From: Gentiana macrophylla
Lineage: Eukaryota > Streptophyta > Magnoliopsida > Gentianales > Gentianaceae
Direction of reading: 5' to 3'
DNA length: 64,000 bases
Assembly: GCA_026214975.1 (NCBI GenBank)
Contig: JAOBSW010000519.1
Coordinates: 341,918 to 405,917 of the forward strand
The notes below the pieces were generated by a model that was not told the origin of the DNA, ran no database searches, and saw nothing but the letters and a program-made list of their open reading frames with translations. Made by a program: the position numbers and the translations under genes. Positions 1-8,859 of this stretch are shown one piece after another. Positions within the stretch are counted from its first letter, which is position 1. Each line of letters opens with the position of its first letter.

Positions 1-170
1 TCGATCAAAAAAGAAAAAAAAAATGCAAAATTGTCATTTTCTAAAAAAAAAAAAAAAAAATTAGCATATAAAACAACTAAATCACGAAACTTTTATTGCG
101 ATAATTTAAAATTCAAAAGTACAATGCGGAAAATCATGAAAGAACTTGAAAATAAACCAAATACAAATAA
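1..170 (-). other. A/T-rich 3' non-coding part of Athila-1
   Basis: Homopolymer A runs at 10-22 and 43-60 and otherwise featureless AT-rich DNA. Nothing codes here. Confidence 0.5.
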
Positions 171-193
171 AACAGTGGGTTGCCTCCCACCAA
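171..193 (-). other. Hairpin motif in the Athila-1 3' non-coding region
   Basis: GTGGGTTGCCTCCCAC (177-192 on the plus strand) has GTGGG/CCCAC arms, so the element RNA could fold GTGGGAGGCAACCCAC into a small stem-loop. From memory, similar GGTGGGAGGCAACCCA strings occur 3' of pol in many plant gypsy elements. Function unknown. Confidence 0.4.
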
Positions 194-246
194 GCGCTTC
201 CGTTTTACGTCGGGGCTCGACGAAAGCAAAACTAACTAAGGAAATA

Positions 247-681
247 CTAATCTGTGTAGATCTCGTCCCAATCCACTAAGAGAATGAGACGTCGAAGCAT
301 GTCGATAGCCGGAGGGAAGTCGTACTCATCCTGCAAACACCAATCCTCACCAGCTACCTCAATACCTCTAAAATGCTCAGCCCGCAGCACTAGTGCCAAG
401 TCCGTCAGCATAGGATCATTAAGGATCGTGTAAGGACGTCCTATGGCCTCCTGCAACTCCTCAGTCGTGAAATCGCTACCTCCCGAACAAGGAGGAACAA
501 TGATAACGTACGTGATGGTCTTAACCTGAGTGCTAATGTCAAAATCTACATGAAGAACTATAGTGCCTCCTGGTCCATCATCTACTGTGATCAGCGGTAT
601 CCGACTAATGAGCGGGAATTCCTCAGGGCGAACTCCGTAAAGATCCATATCTAGAAAGCAACTAATGACAGATAGAAACAT
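247..681 (-). CDS. Unrecognised 144-residue ORF in the Athila-1 3' region
   Basis: An uninterrupted ORF lies between integrase and the missing 3' LTR. The protein is acidic, with a hydrophobic first ten residues, a DDGPGG turn and a WDEIYTD end. An alternative start is Met-12 (MDLYGV). I recognise no family. It is odd that it stays open while pol in the same element is shattered, but 435 bp can stay open by chance. Athila elements may carry an extra ORF in this position; I cannot show that this is one. Confidence 0.3.
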   Translation of the reverse strand: MFLSVISCFLDMDLYGVRPEEFPLISRIPLITVDDGPGGTIVLHVDFDISTQVKTITYVIIVPPCSGGSDFTTEELQEAIGRPYTILNDPMLTDLALVLRAEHFRGIEVAGEDWCLQDEYDFPPAIDMLRRLILLVDWDEIYTD

Positions 682-1149
682 TAAAGCTTAGTAAATCTAA
701 CTAAAACAACAAGCGAAAACAAAAGAACTAAGGAAAACCAAAACAAGATTGGATATCTAGGATGCCCCCTAGTGGCGCTTTTGGTTTATGTCGTTAGCTT
801 CGACACCATTTAAACTTAGCACAGGTCGGGCCATTTTGGCTTTTTGCGGCCATCCCATCAGCAGAGTCGTAACATAATTATGACTACGAGAGCAATGAGT
901 GCAAACTCGGGATCCGACCCACCCATTTTTCCAGGCTGTTTGATCTTCTTTACATTGTGGCTCTTTTCCGTGCTTTATTCTTCTTCAAAGCCACTTCCTT
1001 CCAATATTGTTCCATGTCGACTTCCGGCAAAAACTTGGTGGTGATTCAGCGATAGCATCGGAAAATAGGTGCAGGGAGAACTCGTCGCAATCATCGACTC
1101 GACGTGATACAACCAAGCAAATCAAGGAATTTAACTATCTCGGGTGATT
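682..1149 (-). other. Athila-1 spacer between integrase tail and 3' ORF
   Basis: About 470 bp of mixed composition with no convincing frame on the coding strand. It follows the degenerate integrase tail and holds no motif that I can name. Confidence 0.4.
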
Positions 1150-2441
1150 CAGCCGGTTGGCCAATGTAGTGTTTGCATCGTTGACCATTTACCTTGAGCG
1201 GTGATCACCAATCCCCTTAAGTTCCAAAGCGCGCTAGGAAAGGCAGACAGGACCTCAAATGGACCGGACCAAGCGCGTCCTTAGCTTTCAGGAAAAGATG
1301 CGACTGGAATTGTATAACGATACCGGTTCGCTTTGCATGAAACTCCCTTTTCTTGATCTTTTTATCATGAAGGAATTTCATCCTTTCCTTACTTATCCGT
1401 GAACTCTCATAAGCTTGGAGCCTGAACTCGTCTAATTCATGTATCTGATGGAACCTACGTTCTCCACAGGCTTGGGAGTCGAAGTTTAGAAACTTAGTTG
1501 CCCAATAAGCTCTATGCTCTAACTCCACTGGCAAATGACAAGGCTTTCCATAAACCATTTGGTATGGTGATGTACCCATAGGATTATTGTATGCGGTCCT
1601 GTAAGCCCACAGTACATCATCCAGCTTCAGACTCCAATCCTTTCGATGGGAGTTGACCGTTTTCTCGAGGATTTTCTTTATACTCTGATTACTACGCTCA
1701 ACTTGCCCACTGGTCATAGGGTGATATGGTGTGCCACTCTTATGCTTAACACCATACTTAGCTAACAGGCTATCCAGTGGTTTATTAATGAAGTGTGACC
1801 CTTCATCATCGATCGAGCTCTAGGGCAGCCAAACCTCGTGAAAATGTTCCTCTTGAAATTTCATCACCCGTTTATGATCATTCGGTGGAGTTGCGGCGGC
1901 TTCTACCCATTTAGATCGTAGTCTACACACGGACGAGAATGTATTTATTTCCACGTGAAGATGGAAATGGTCCCATAAAGTCAATGCCTCATCGTCAAAC
2001 ACTTCACACTCCAAAATGGGTTTAAGCGGCATATCATACCGCTGGTCAAAGTGCGGTTCTCTCGGCACCTACCACGACCTTTGCAGAAAGCTTGATATCT
2101 TTAAAGATTCTGGGCCAGTAAAAACCACATTGAAATATTTTGGCAAAGGTTTTCCATGGATTGAAATGACCACCAGTGGGACCACTATGACATTGCTCAA
2201 TAATATCCCGTTGCTCGGATTCAGGGACACACCGGCGAAGCAACCCATCCTTGCAGATCTTGAACATATATGGTTCTTCCCATACATAGTACTTTAGATC
2301 AGAGAAGAACTTCTTCTTCTCCTGGTAAGAGAATTCAGGGTTCAGATAGCCAGAGTGAAGATAATTGACAATCGAAGCATACCAGGAGGGTCGGGAGTGT
2401 GGACTTCCATGTTCATGCGCTCGAAGGGTAATAAAGATCAA
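1150..2441 (-). pseudogene. Athila-1 integrase, broken
   Basis: Integrase inserts the element DNA into the chromosome. The N-terminal zinc region (2441-2046) keeps CHSGPTGGHF and GFYWP but loses its final cysteines. The core is largely lost near 1820-2060. The C-terminal half (1717-1217) keeps TSGQVERSNQSIKKILEKTV with the catalytic glutamate, then WAYRTAY and [14 protein letters not shown] degenerate tail typical of Athila integrases continues to about 1150 in another frame. Confidence 0.8.
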
Positions 2442-2820
2442 TGTCCTGGGAGTCTCCCTCAGCTACTGGCAAAACTCTCGAAATATGGTCTGCTACGATG
2501 TTCTCACTACCCCGTATGTCCTTGATGTGAACATCAAATTCTTGTAGTGTAAGAATCCATCTCAGCAGTCTCGGTTTAGCATCCTTCTTGTTCATCAAGT
2601 AACACAAAGCCGCATGATCAGTCCATACAATCACCTTGGCACCAAGCAAATAGCTGCGGAACTTATCCATGGAAAACACAACTGCTAACAGTTCCTTCTC
2701 CGTAGTGGTATAGTTTGCTTGGGATGGATTCAAGGTATGACATGCGTAGGAAATAGGTTGGAACTTACCATTAATCCTTTGCCCCAATACTGGCACCAAC
2801 AGCGTAATTGGAGGCATCAC
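2413..2820 (-). pseudogene. Athila-1 RNase H domain
   Basis: An open stretch of 135 codons reads as the gypsy RNase H that removes RNA from the RNA:DNA hybrid. Signature words are [21 protein letters not shown], split here as the [10 protein letters not shown] catalytic-glutamate helix, and [10 protein letters not shown] with the catalytic aspartate. The end overlaps the first integrase frame by 29 bp because of a frameshift. Confidence 0.8.
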
Positions 2821-2899
2821 CCATTAATTCAAATGGCATGTTCCAATCCGGAGAAATCGAGGATAAGGAGAGGTCAAGCATTTGTTTTAGCTCTTTGAA

Positions 2900-3890
2900 G
2901 GCATTTTGTGATCATTATCGAAATTGAAAGTGATGTCATCTTTCAATAAAGTTGATAAAGGTTTAGATATTTTTGAAAAATCTTTTATAAATCTCTATAG
3001 AACCCCAGCATGACCAAGGAAGCTTCTTACTTTTTCGTGTTTAGGGTAATTCATCTTTTCAATAGCTTCTATCTTAGCTCTATCAACCTCTATGCCTTTA
3101 GCGGAAATCTTGTGACCTAAAACAATCCGCCCGGTTACCATAAGATGGCACTTCTCCCGATTGAGAATCAAGTTCTTCTCCACACACCTTTGCGAGTACT
3201 TTGTCTAGATTTTCAAGGCAGTCCGTAAATGATGTGCCAAACACCGAGAAGTCGTCCATGAATACCTCCATGCATTTCTCTATAAATCCATCAAAGATAG
3301 CCAACATACATCTTTGAAATGTAGTGGTGCATTACAAAGTCAAAGGGCATTCGCCTATAAGCGAAAGTACCATAGGAGGCGGTGAAGGTTGTTTTCTCTT
3401 GATCTCTTTGGGTCAATAGGGATTTGGAAATAACTTGAATAACCGTCCGTAAAATAGTAGAAAGCATGCCCGCCAACCGTTCCAACATTTGGTCTATGAA
3501 GGGAGAGGAAATGGTCTTTTAAGGTCACCTCGTTTAGCTTCCTATAGTCTATCTGGACTCTGTACCCGATGACTAATCGACCGCTACCTCCTCACCTTTG
3601 TCATTCTTTTCAATGGTAGTACCTCCCTTTTTAGGTACTACGAGTGGGGGACACCCCAATCGCTTCTCGACTATCGCATAAATGATCCCATATCCAACGA
3701 CTTAATAATCTCCTTCTTCACCACTTCCTGCATGTGTGGGTTTAAAGCGTCTCTGCGGTTGTCTTATACTCTTTGCACCTTCTTCGGTTCTAATCTTATG
3801 CATACTGACGTCTGGAGATATTCCTCTTATATCACCTACCCGCCAACTTGAAAGCTTTCTCATTTTTCTTGAGAATGTCAACCAACTCAT
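2900..3890 (-). pseudogene. Athila-1 reverse transcriptase, broken
   Basis: This is the RNA-dependent DNA polymerase of the element. Pieces in shifting frames include LERLAG (3488 onward), the catalytic FMDDFSVFG (in 3307-3098) and the thumb-region words GRIVLGHKI and GIEVDRAKIEAIEKM (3183-2995). The two catalytic aspartates of FMDD are preserved, but at least three frameshifts separate the pieces. Order and spacing match a normal Ty3/gypsy RT. Confidence 0.8.
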
Positions 3891-3899
3891 CTTCTTCTT

Positions 3900-5389
3900 C
3901 CTGCGATAGTGTGGATGAGATAATCGAGAGGTAAGTGCTTACCTTCTCTCAAGAAGATATACTTGAGATCTTTGAGGTAGAGGTTTTAGAACAAGGTCCT
4001 CGGGAGGTTCCTCTAAAAGCTGGTTTTGGCTTCTCCTCGATTTAGATCTTCCTCTCCGATAGGGTCGAAAACTCTTGCCTCAAGCAAATCGACTTCTTAC
4101 GAGGGGAAAGAGTTCTTTCACGAGAGCTTTGTGTCCTCTTCAACAAGCTCTTCTCCATAGGCAGCCTCTAACTCGTCCAGTGTGTAGCGTGAAATGTGTC
4201 GGCGTCTCAATCACAAAACACGAGGGTTTTAGGAAGGTGCTCTGAGAGCTTTAACTACACTGTAGCGTACTTCCTCATCCCCAACACGTAAAGTGACAAA
4301 TCCTGCATCGCAATCTATAGAGGCTCTGGCAGTGGATAGGAAAGGTCGTCCCAGGAGGAGGGGGGGTATCTTCTTCTTTAGTGTCCAAGACGTACCAATC
4401 CACAGGAAATGTAAATTTGTCTACTTGGACCAGAAGGTCTCTAAGCACTCCTTCGGCTCTCTTGAAAGATCATGCGTCAAATTTGGATACTTATGGGGTA
4501 GGCTCCAATAGATGGTCAAGGTGTAGTCTCTTCTTGAGATGAGATAGAGACATCGGACTAATGGATGCTCCTAAATCACCACAGAGAGTTTGGGAAACTT
4601 AAATCCTTGATCTGCGAGTTAAGACAAACTTTCCCGGATCATTGCGCTTCTTAGGAATTTCTCCGTCATTGATAGCGGAGCATTCCTCTCCCAATTTTTC
4701 TCCATCTCACCCAACTTCTTCTTTGAAGAAACAACATCCTTCACAAACTTGGCGTGCTTAGGCATCTCAACCAACACTTGAGATAAAGGCAAACTTACTT
4801 GGGTGTTTCTTAGTAGGTTGAGTACCTTCTCGTACTTTTGTCTTGAGATAATGAAATGTTTTGCTTTCTTGGCGGAAATGGGAGCTTATTGAGTTCTTCT
4901 TCGGAAAAGACTCTCACAGGCGAGGAAGCTCTTATAGCTTTGTCCTCAAGATCCTTCCACCTCACCATCTTTTCTGTCTTTTTTTTACTCGTCAGAGGAT
5001 CATTCGCTGAGTGACTTTCTCCGGCTCATCATTTTGGTTTTCAATCACCCGAGATCTCTTTCTGCTTCAATCTCATTTTCATCTTTCTCTTCATCAGTCG
5101 GGATCTGCGATTCTTCCCTCCTACCGAATCGGGGTAGGAGGGTTTACTCGTTCCACAGTTCATGCTGTACCCGTGGTGTTGTTGCAATTGTGTACCGGAT
5201 CTCGGGTTCATAGCATTTGACTCCTCTTGTCCATAGGGAGTAATGGGTGCGAGCTCGGCACAGTGGTTTGTTCCTGCTTCCGCCTGGGCTGCATGCCCAC
5301 TTTTAGGGTTTTTTTAGTAAAACTAGGTAGGCGACCTTGAGGTGCAGCGACTAATTGTTCGGCCCAGTTGTCTAACTTGTCTTTCTAAG
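3900..5389 (-). pseudogene. Athila-1 gag-protease linker and aspartic protease, broken
   Basis: This stretch lies between the gag knuckle and RT. The only clear landmark is a protease active-site relic reading GDLGAS at about 4568-4530 (minus), matching the D-[LIT]-G-A motif of retroviral aspartic proteases that cut the polyprotein. The remainder has short Lys/Glu-rich patches in changing frames and many stops. No frame is open for more than about 60 residues on the coding strand. Confidence 0.5.
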
Positions 5390-6640
5390 TTCTTCATCGT
5401 CCTCTGTTGCTCTTCATACTCGCCTTACTTGTAGGGGTAGTACCATAAGTTGAGGAGTCTGAGTAGAAGCGGATTCTGCTGTGAGTTTTGATTAGCGGGC
5501 CAGGTTGGATTTGTTTTTGGTTGAGAATTTGAACTTTGACTCGAGTTGGGGTTCTGGTAGTAGGCATTGCGAGTGGTATTCTGTCCCGAATTTTGATTGT
5601 AGCTCGAATTCTGAGTGCGGTTTTGGTCATAACCTTGATTTTGAACATAGTTTCTATTCAGGTTGTAGTTCTGACCTTGAGAGTTATTCTGGTTTGAAAA
5701 TCTCTGGTTCTGCGGGCCAGAAGAGTTGTTTCTCTCATTTCCACCATTCAAGGGGCATGTTGCAGAAATGTGACCTCTAAGCCCACAGGTATAGCAGTTC
5801 ACTGAATCATACTGCCTTGTTTGTTGGGCAGCATTGGCTTGAAAGGTGGGGATGGGGTGTGTGCGACAATGGTCGCGATGTGACCGATCGATAATGATTA
5901 TCACAAGAGAATACTTGTGCATTACATTGGAGAGAGGGCTGATTTTAATTTTTATTCATGGTCAAAGCAGAAAGTTGAGCCTGCAGGGCTGCAATCATTT
6001 GACCATGATTCTGGTTGTTGACTTCCTCGATTTTAGGTGCAGCATGGACCGATGGTGATTGATATGTAGGTGCATAGTTGTACCTAGCTATATCTTCAAA
6101 TAACTCCCACCCTTCTTTGTGGGGTTTTCTTCAAGAAGACTCTCTCAGGATGAGGAGTTGACCATTCCTTTAGTGGACTCATTCGGACCCCTTGAAGAAA
6201 ATATGGACCTTTCTCTGCAAATCCATTCCATGATGGGGCACTTGTTCAACAAAATTTTGAAAGCGCTTCCATGCTTGAAGAAAGATTCATCACTCAGTTG
6301 TTGAAAATTTGAGATCTCGTTAAGACATTGAATTTGTCTTAGATGGAGGAAAATATTGGGCCAAAATTGACTTTTATTTGGGCCCAAGTTTGGATAGATT
6401 CGGAAGGAGAGATTTAAACCATTCCATTGCTTCTCCACGGGTGAAAATGGAAATAGTTTGACTTAATGATGTCTGGTGACATCCTTGATGCGAGTAGTAT
6501 CGCATATACCCGAAATACATAAAGATGCGTATAGGGGTTCTCAGTTGATACCCATAGAAAGTTGATGCATCTTGACCATCGGATGAGGGTGGTCTTATCT
6601 CAAGCGGGTTTGTATCGGTAGGGATAATCACGGCCCGAGC
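5390..6640 (-). pseudogene. Athila-1 gag, broken
   Basis: Gag forms the particle that packages element RNA. Two frames carry recognisable pieces: 6631-6374 (capsid-like stretch with MEWFKSLLP near its end) and 5922-5425, which holds one CCHC zinc knuckle (CYTCGLRGHISATC, bases 5796-5755) followed by about 100 residues very rich in Asn, Gln and Ser. The join between the frames is destroyed by stops and shifts between 6374 and 5920. The Asn/Gln-rich tail is probably an extended nucleocapsid linker. The start codon is uncertain. Confidence 0.7.
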
Positions 6641-6929
6641 GAATGTTCACATCACCGGGAGTGGCATAGTGCGCCAGAGTGCGGTTGGCTTGAGCCATCG
6701 AAGCGATGAGTTTCTTCCTCAAAGAAAAGGTTGGAGAAGAAATTATCCTCGGAAGAGTTTTCACTCGAACTCTCTTCGACTTCCTCTTCGGGAATCGAAA
6801 TGGGCTCAGGAACTTTTCGTTTACGGTTTACTCGAACTACGTCTCGTTCAAGCTCGAGTTCAAAATTAAGCGTCCTTGTTTACCGTGTTTGCATCGACGA
6901 ACTAAAACTAAGAGAGAAAAGAAGAAAGA

Positions 6930-7085
6930 GTCGAGGGAAAGCAGGCGGGCGTCCAAGGTCTGGGCGGGCGTGCGCCCTAGAAATTGAGCTAAGCGGGCGT
7001 CTACAAGTCCAAGCGCTCGTCCGGTTAGTCGAAGAAGCGGGCCGGACGTCGAGTGGATGGACGCTCGTTCGAATCAGTGACGAAT
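6930..7085 (-). repeat. GC-rich short-repeat cluster in the Athila-1 leader
   Basis: Between the primer site and gag, words such as GGGCGTCC, GGGCGTGCGCCC (perfect arms, 6966-6977), GCTCGTCC and GGACGTCG recur over about 150 bp. They resemble the cluster in the LTR of the same element. The position matches retroviral leaders, where dimerisation and packaging signals lie; that role here is inference. Confidence 0.55.
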
Positions 7086-7125
7086 GATCTAAGCTTATGC
7101 TAAAAACACATAAAACCGTGCTAGT

Positions 7126-7143
7126 TCCCCGGCAACGGCGCCA
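7126..7143 (-). other. Primer binding site of Athila-1 (tRNA-Asp)
   Basis: The 18 bases TCCCCGGCAACGGCGCCA on the plus strand equal the 3' end of plant tRNA-Asp(GUC), so the minus strand gives the complementary primer site. It is next to the LTR end at 7150, as expected for minus-strand DNA priming. Confidence 0.9.
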
Positions 7144-7149
7144 AAAACT

Positions 7150-8499
7150 TGTGGTGGATTTTTGTAAATGAAACAAAAAGACAAGAAATAAAAATCCGGG
7201 TAGTCGCTCCAAGTGCAAAGCTTGTAGTAAAGCGGTTATTCCGGGTCGATCCCACGAGAGCGTAGGGTTTAATGCGTTTTTAAGTTTAAGCTAAGCGTGT
7301 CACGAATTAACAATTTAAGGTTTACCAAATAATGGGGAGAAAGCGGGCGAACAAGGATTCACAATTCAAGAAAGCGCTAAAGGCATCTAATTTCCTACGC
7401 ATGCAAATCAACTAAAGGCTAAGATTAACCTATACCCAATGCAAATTACTAATTTCTTAGAAAATTTGTTTATCAACTTTTATCAAAGATTGATTCTTCA
7501 AGCACGATAGGCATATATTCTTTCGAATCTATTATCTAGGTTAACAATTTGATAACTTTCGTTTTTAGACAAATTGATTAATCGAATACTATTGCGGTGA
7601 TCTAGAGTTCATTCAACTATCATCAAGCGAATATCACAGGCTTTATCTATCGATATCAAGCACAAAATAAAGCGCAATAGAAATCGAACCTTTTGTTGAT
7701 TGCAAGCGAGAAAAAAGAAAATCAAAACACCTCCTTGAATTGCTTCACCCGTTCGTTCAACCCAAGAGTTTAGCTACTCATGATAATCTTGAAATCAAAA
7801 AGTTGTTTTGATTGCATAAAGAAAATAAAAACGAAAAGAAAAAAAAGTAACTGCTGTGTTTAAGGATGAATTTTTTCGATTCTCTCCAATGTGTCTATCG
7901 GGTTTGGGGCGCTACTGCTTAAATGGATGTCAAAGGCGGCTAGGTCAAAACTAGGTCGGATTGCTCGTTCGATCGGCGCTGGGCGCCCGTCGATCTACTG
8001 GGCGCTCTTACGGTGTGGTGCGATCTTTGAGTCGGGCGAGTCTTCTTGAGGCGCCCGTCCGTGCGGCGTCCACCTGCGTCCAAACTTCACGAATGTAAAA
8101 TATCCTCTCTGGGCGCCCGTCCATTTGATCGAGCGTCCGTCCATTTGAGCGGGACATGGGCGCTCGTTCGGCTCGAGATGAGCGCTAGTCGACCGATCAA
8201 GACTTGATAATTCCATCTTTATCTTCTTCTCTTCTCTATCCAATTCACCATTATCTCTTTTATCTTGAATTAGCTCGAAATTCATCAACATTTGATCATC
8301 AATTGAGCCACATAATTGTACCTATATGACATCAAAAACACATAAAGCATAACATAATTCAATAAACATAAAATCATAATTAAAACATATAAATTCACCA
8401 ACTTTGCGATTAACTCATTAAAAATGTCATTCGCTCAATTATTCCATTTAAACACGTGATTTCCATGCAATTCATACGAATGTGGGGGAAAATATTACA
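7150..8499 (-). repeat. 5' LTR of Athila-1
   Basis: On the minus strand this stretch begins TGTAATATTTTCCCCC and ends CCACCACA, two bases before the AGTTTTTGGCGCC primer-site context, about 1350 bp. The inner end is fixed by the primer site. The outer end is inferred from the TG...CA rule and from the change to Sirevirus LTR sequence at 8500. No second copy is in the window, so the length is not confirmed. It contains a cluster of GGGCGCCC-type palindromes at 7981-8190. Confidence 0.65.
7970..8190 (-). repeat. GC-rich palindrome cluster in the Athila-1 LTR
   Basis: GGGCGCCC perfect palindromes occur at 7981-7988 and 8111-8118, with GGCGCC at 8050-8055. Several lie within longer GCGCCCGTCC words, and variants such as GGGCGCTC follow to 8190. 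The surrounding LTR is AT-rich, so the cluster stands out. Confidence 0.6.
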
Positions 8500-8571
8500 A
8501 AATATAGCATTATAACCCAAGTAAATTCACCTTATGTAATCATCATCAAAACATAAATTTTATTTCCAACA
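8500..8571 (-). repeat. Start of SIRE-C 3' LTR, interrupted by Athila-1
   Basis: The minus strand begins TGTTGGAAATAAAATTTATG at 8571, the same start as the SIRE-D LTR at 58889. It diverges or ends at 8500, where the Athila-1 LTR begins. The rest of this LTR should lie left of the window. Confidence 0.7.
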
Positions 8572-8612
8572 ATTTCCCCCTTTTTGATGATGTCAATACC
8601 CTCCTTAAAAGC
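8572..8612 (-). promoter_or_regulatory. Polypurine tract and conserved block of SIRE-C
   Basis: The minus strand reads GGAGGGTATTGACATCATCA, then AAAAAGGGGGAAAT against the LTR start. The same two-part block precedes the 3' LTRs of SIRE-A and SIRE-D. The purine run primes plus-strand DNA synthesis; the GGAGGGT part is conserved for an unknown reason. Confidence 0.75.
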
Positions 8613-8859
8613 AATGCAAAAAGATAAAAGATGAAATATAATAAGCAACACCATGAACTGAGAAACTGGAACTTTATTTGATAGCTGAGTTACAAGGTTT
8701 GAATACAACATAAGTAAAACAACTAAATTCAATGTCCTGGTTGATTATCATAGTTCTCTGCAACAATTCTCATTTCCTCATTCGTGGCTGAATGTTCAAT
8801 TCCATGAACGCTTGCCCAAATGTTCCATGACTAAGATAAATTGTTTTTCTTGAAAAATT

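Larger units (their letters stand above)
1..8499 (-). mobile_element. Athila-1: Athila-like Ty3/gypsy LTR retrotransposon, 3' end beyond the window
   Basis: Read on the minus strand, the order is LTR (8499 to 7150), tRNA-Asp primer site, leader, gag with a CCHC knuckle, protease, reverse transcriptase, RNase H, integrase and a 3' non-coding region running off the window at base 1. The Asp primer site and the PR-RT-RH-IN order are typical of the Athila lineage of Ty3/gypsy. All protein regions carry frameshifts and stops, so the copy is dead. Its outer end sits in a Sirevirus LTR fragment (8500-8571), so it inserted after SIRE-C did. The 3' LTR and target-site duplication lie outside the window; the expected duplication on this side would be AAATA at 8500-8504. 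Confidence 0.85.

Noticed and set aside
31..279. 82-codon plus-strand ORF starting with polylysine
   Set aside because: It begins in an A homopolymer and lies antisense in the Athila-1 3' region; chance ORF.
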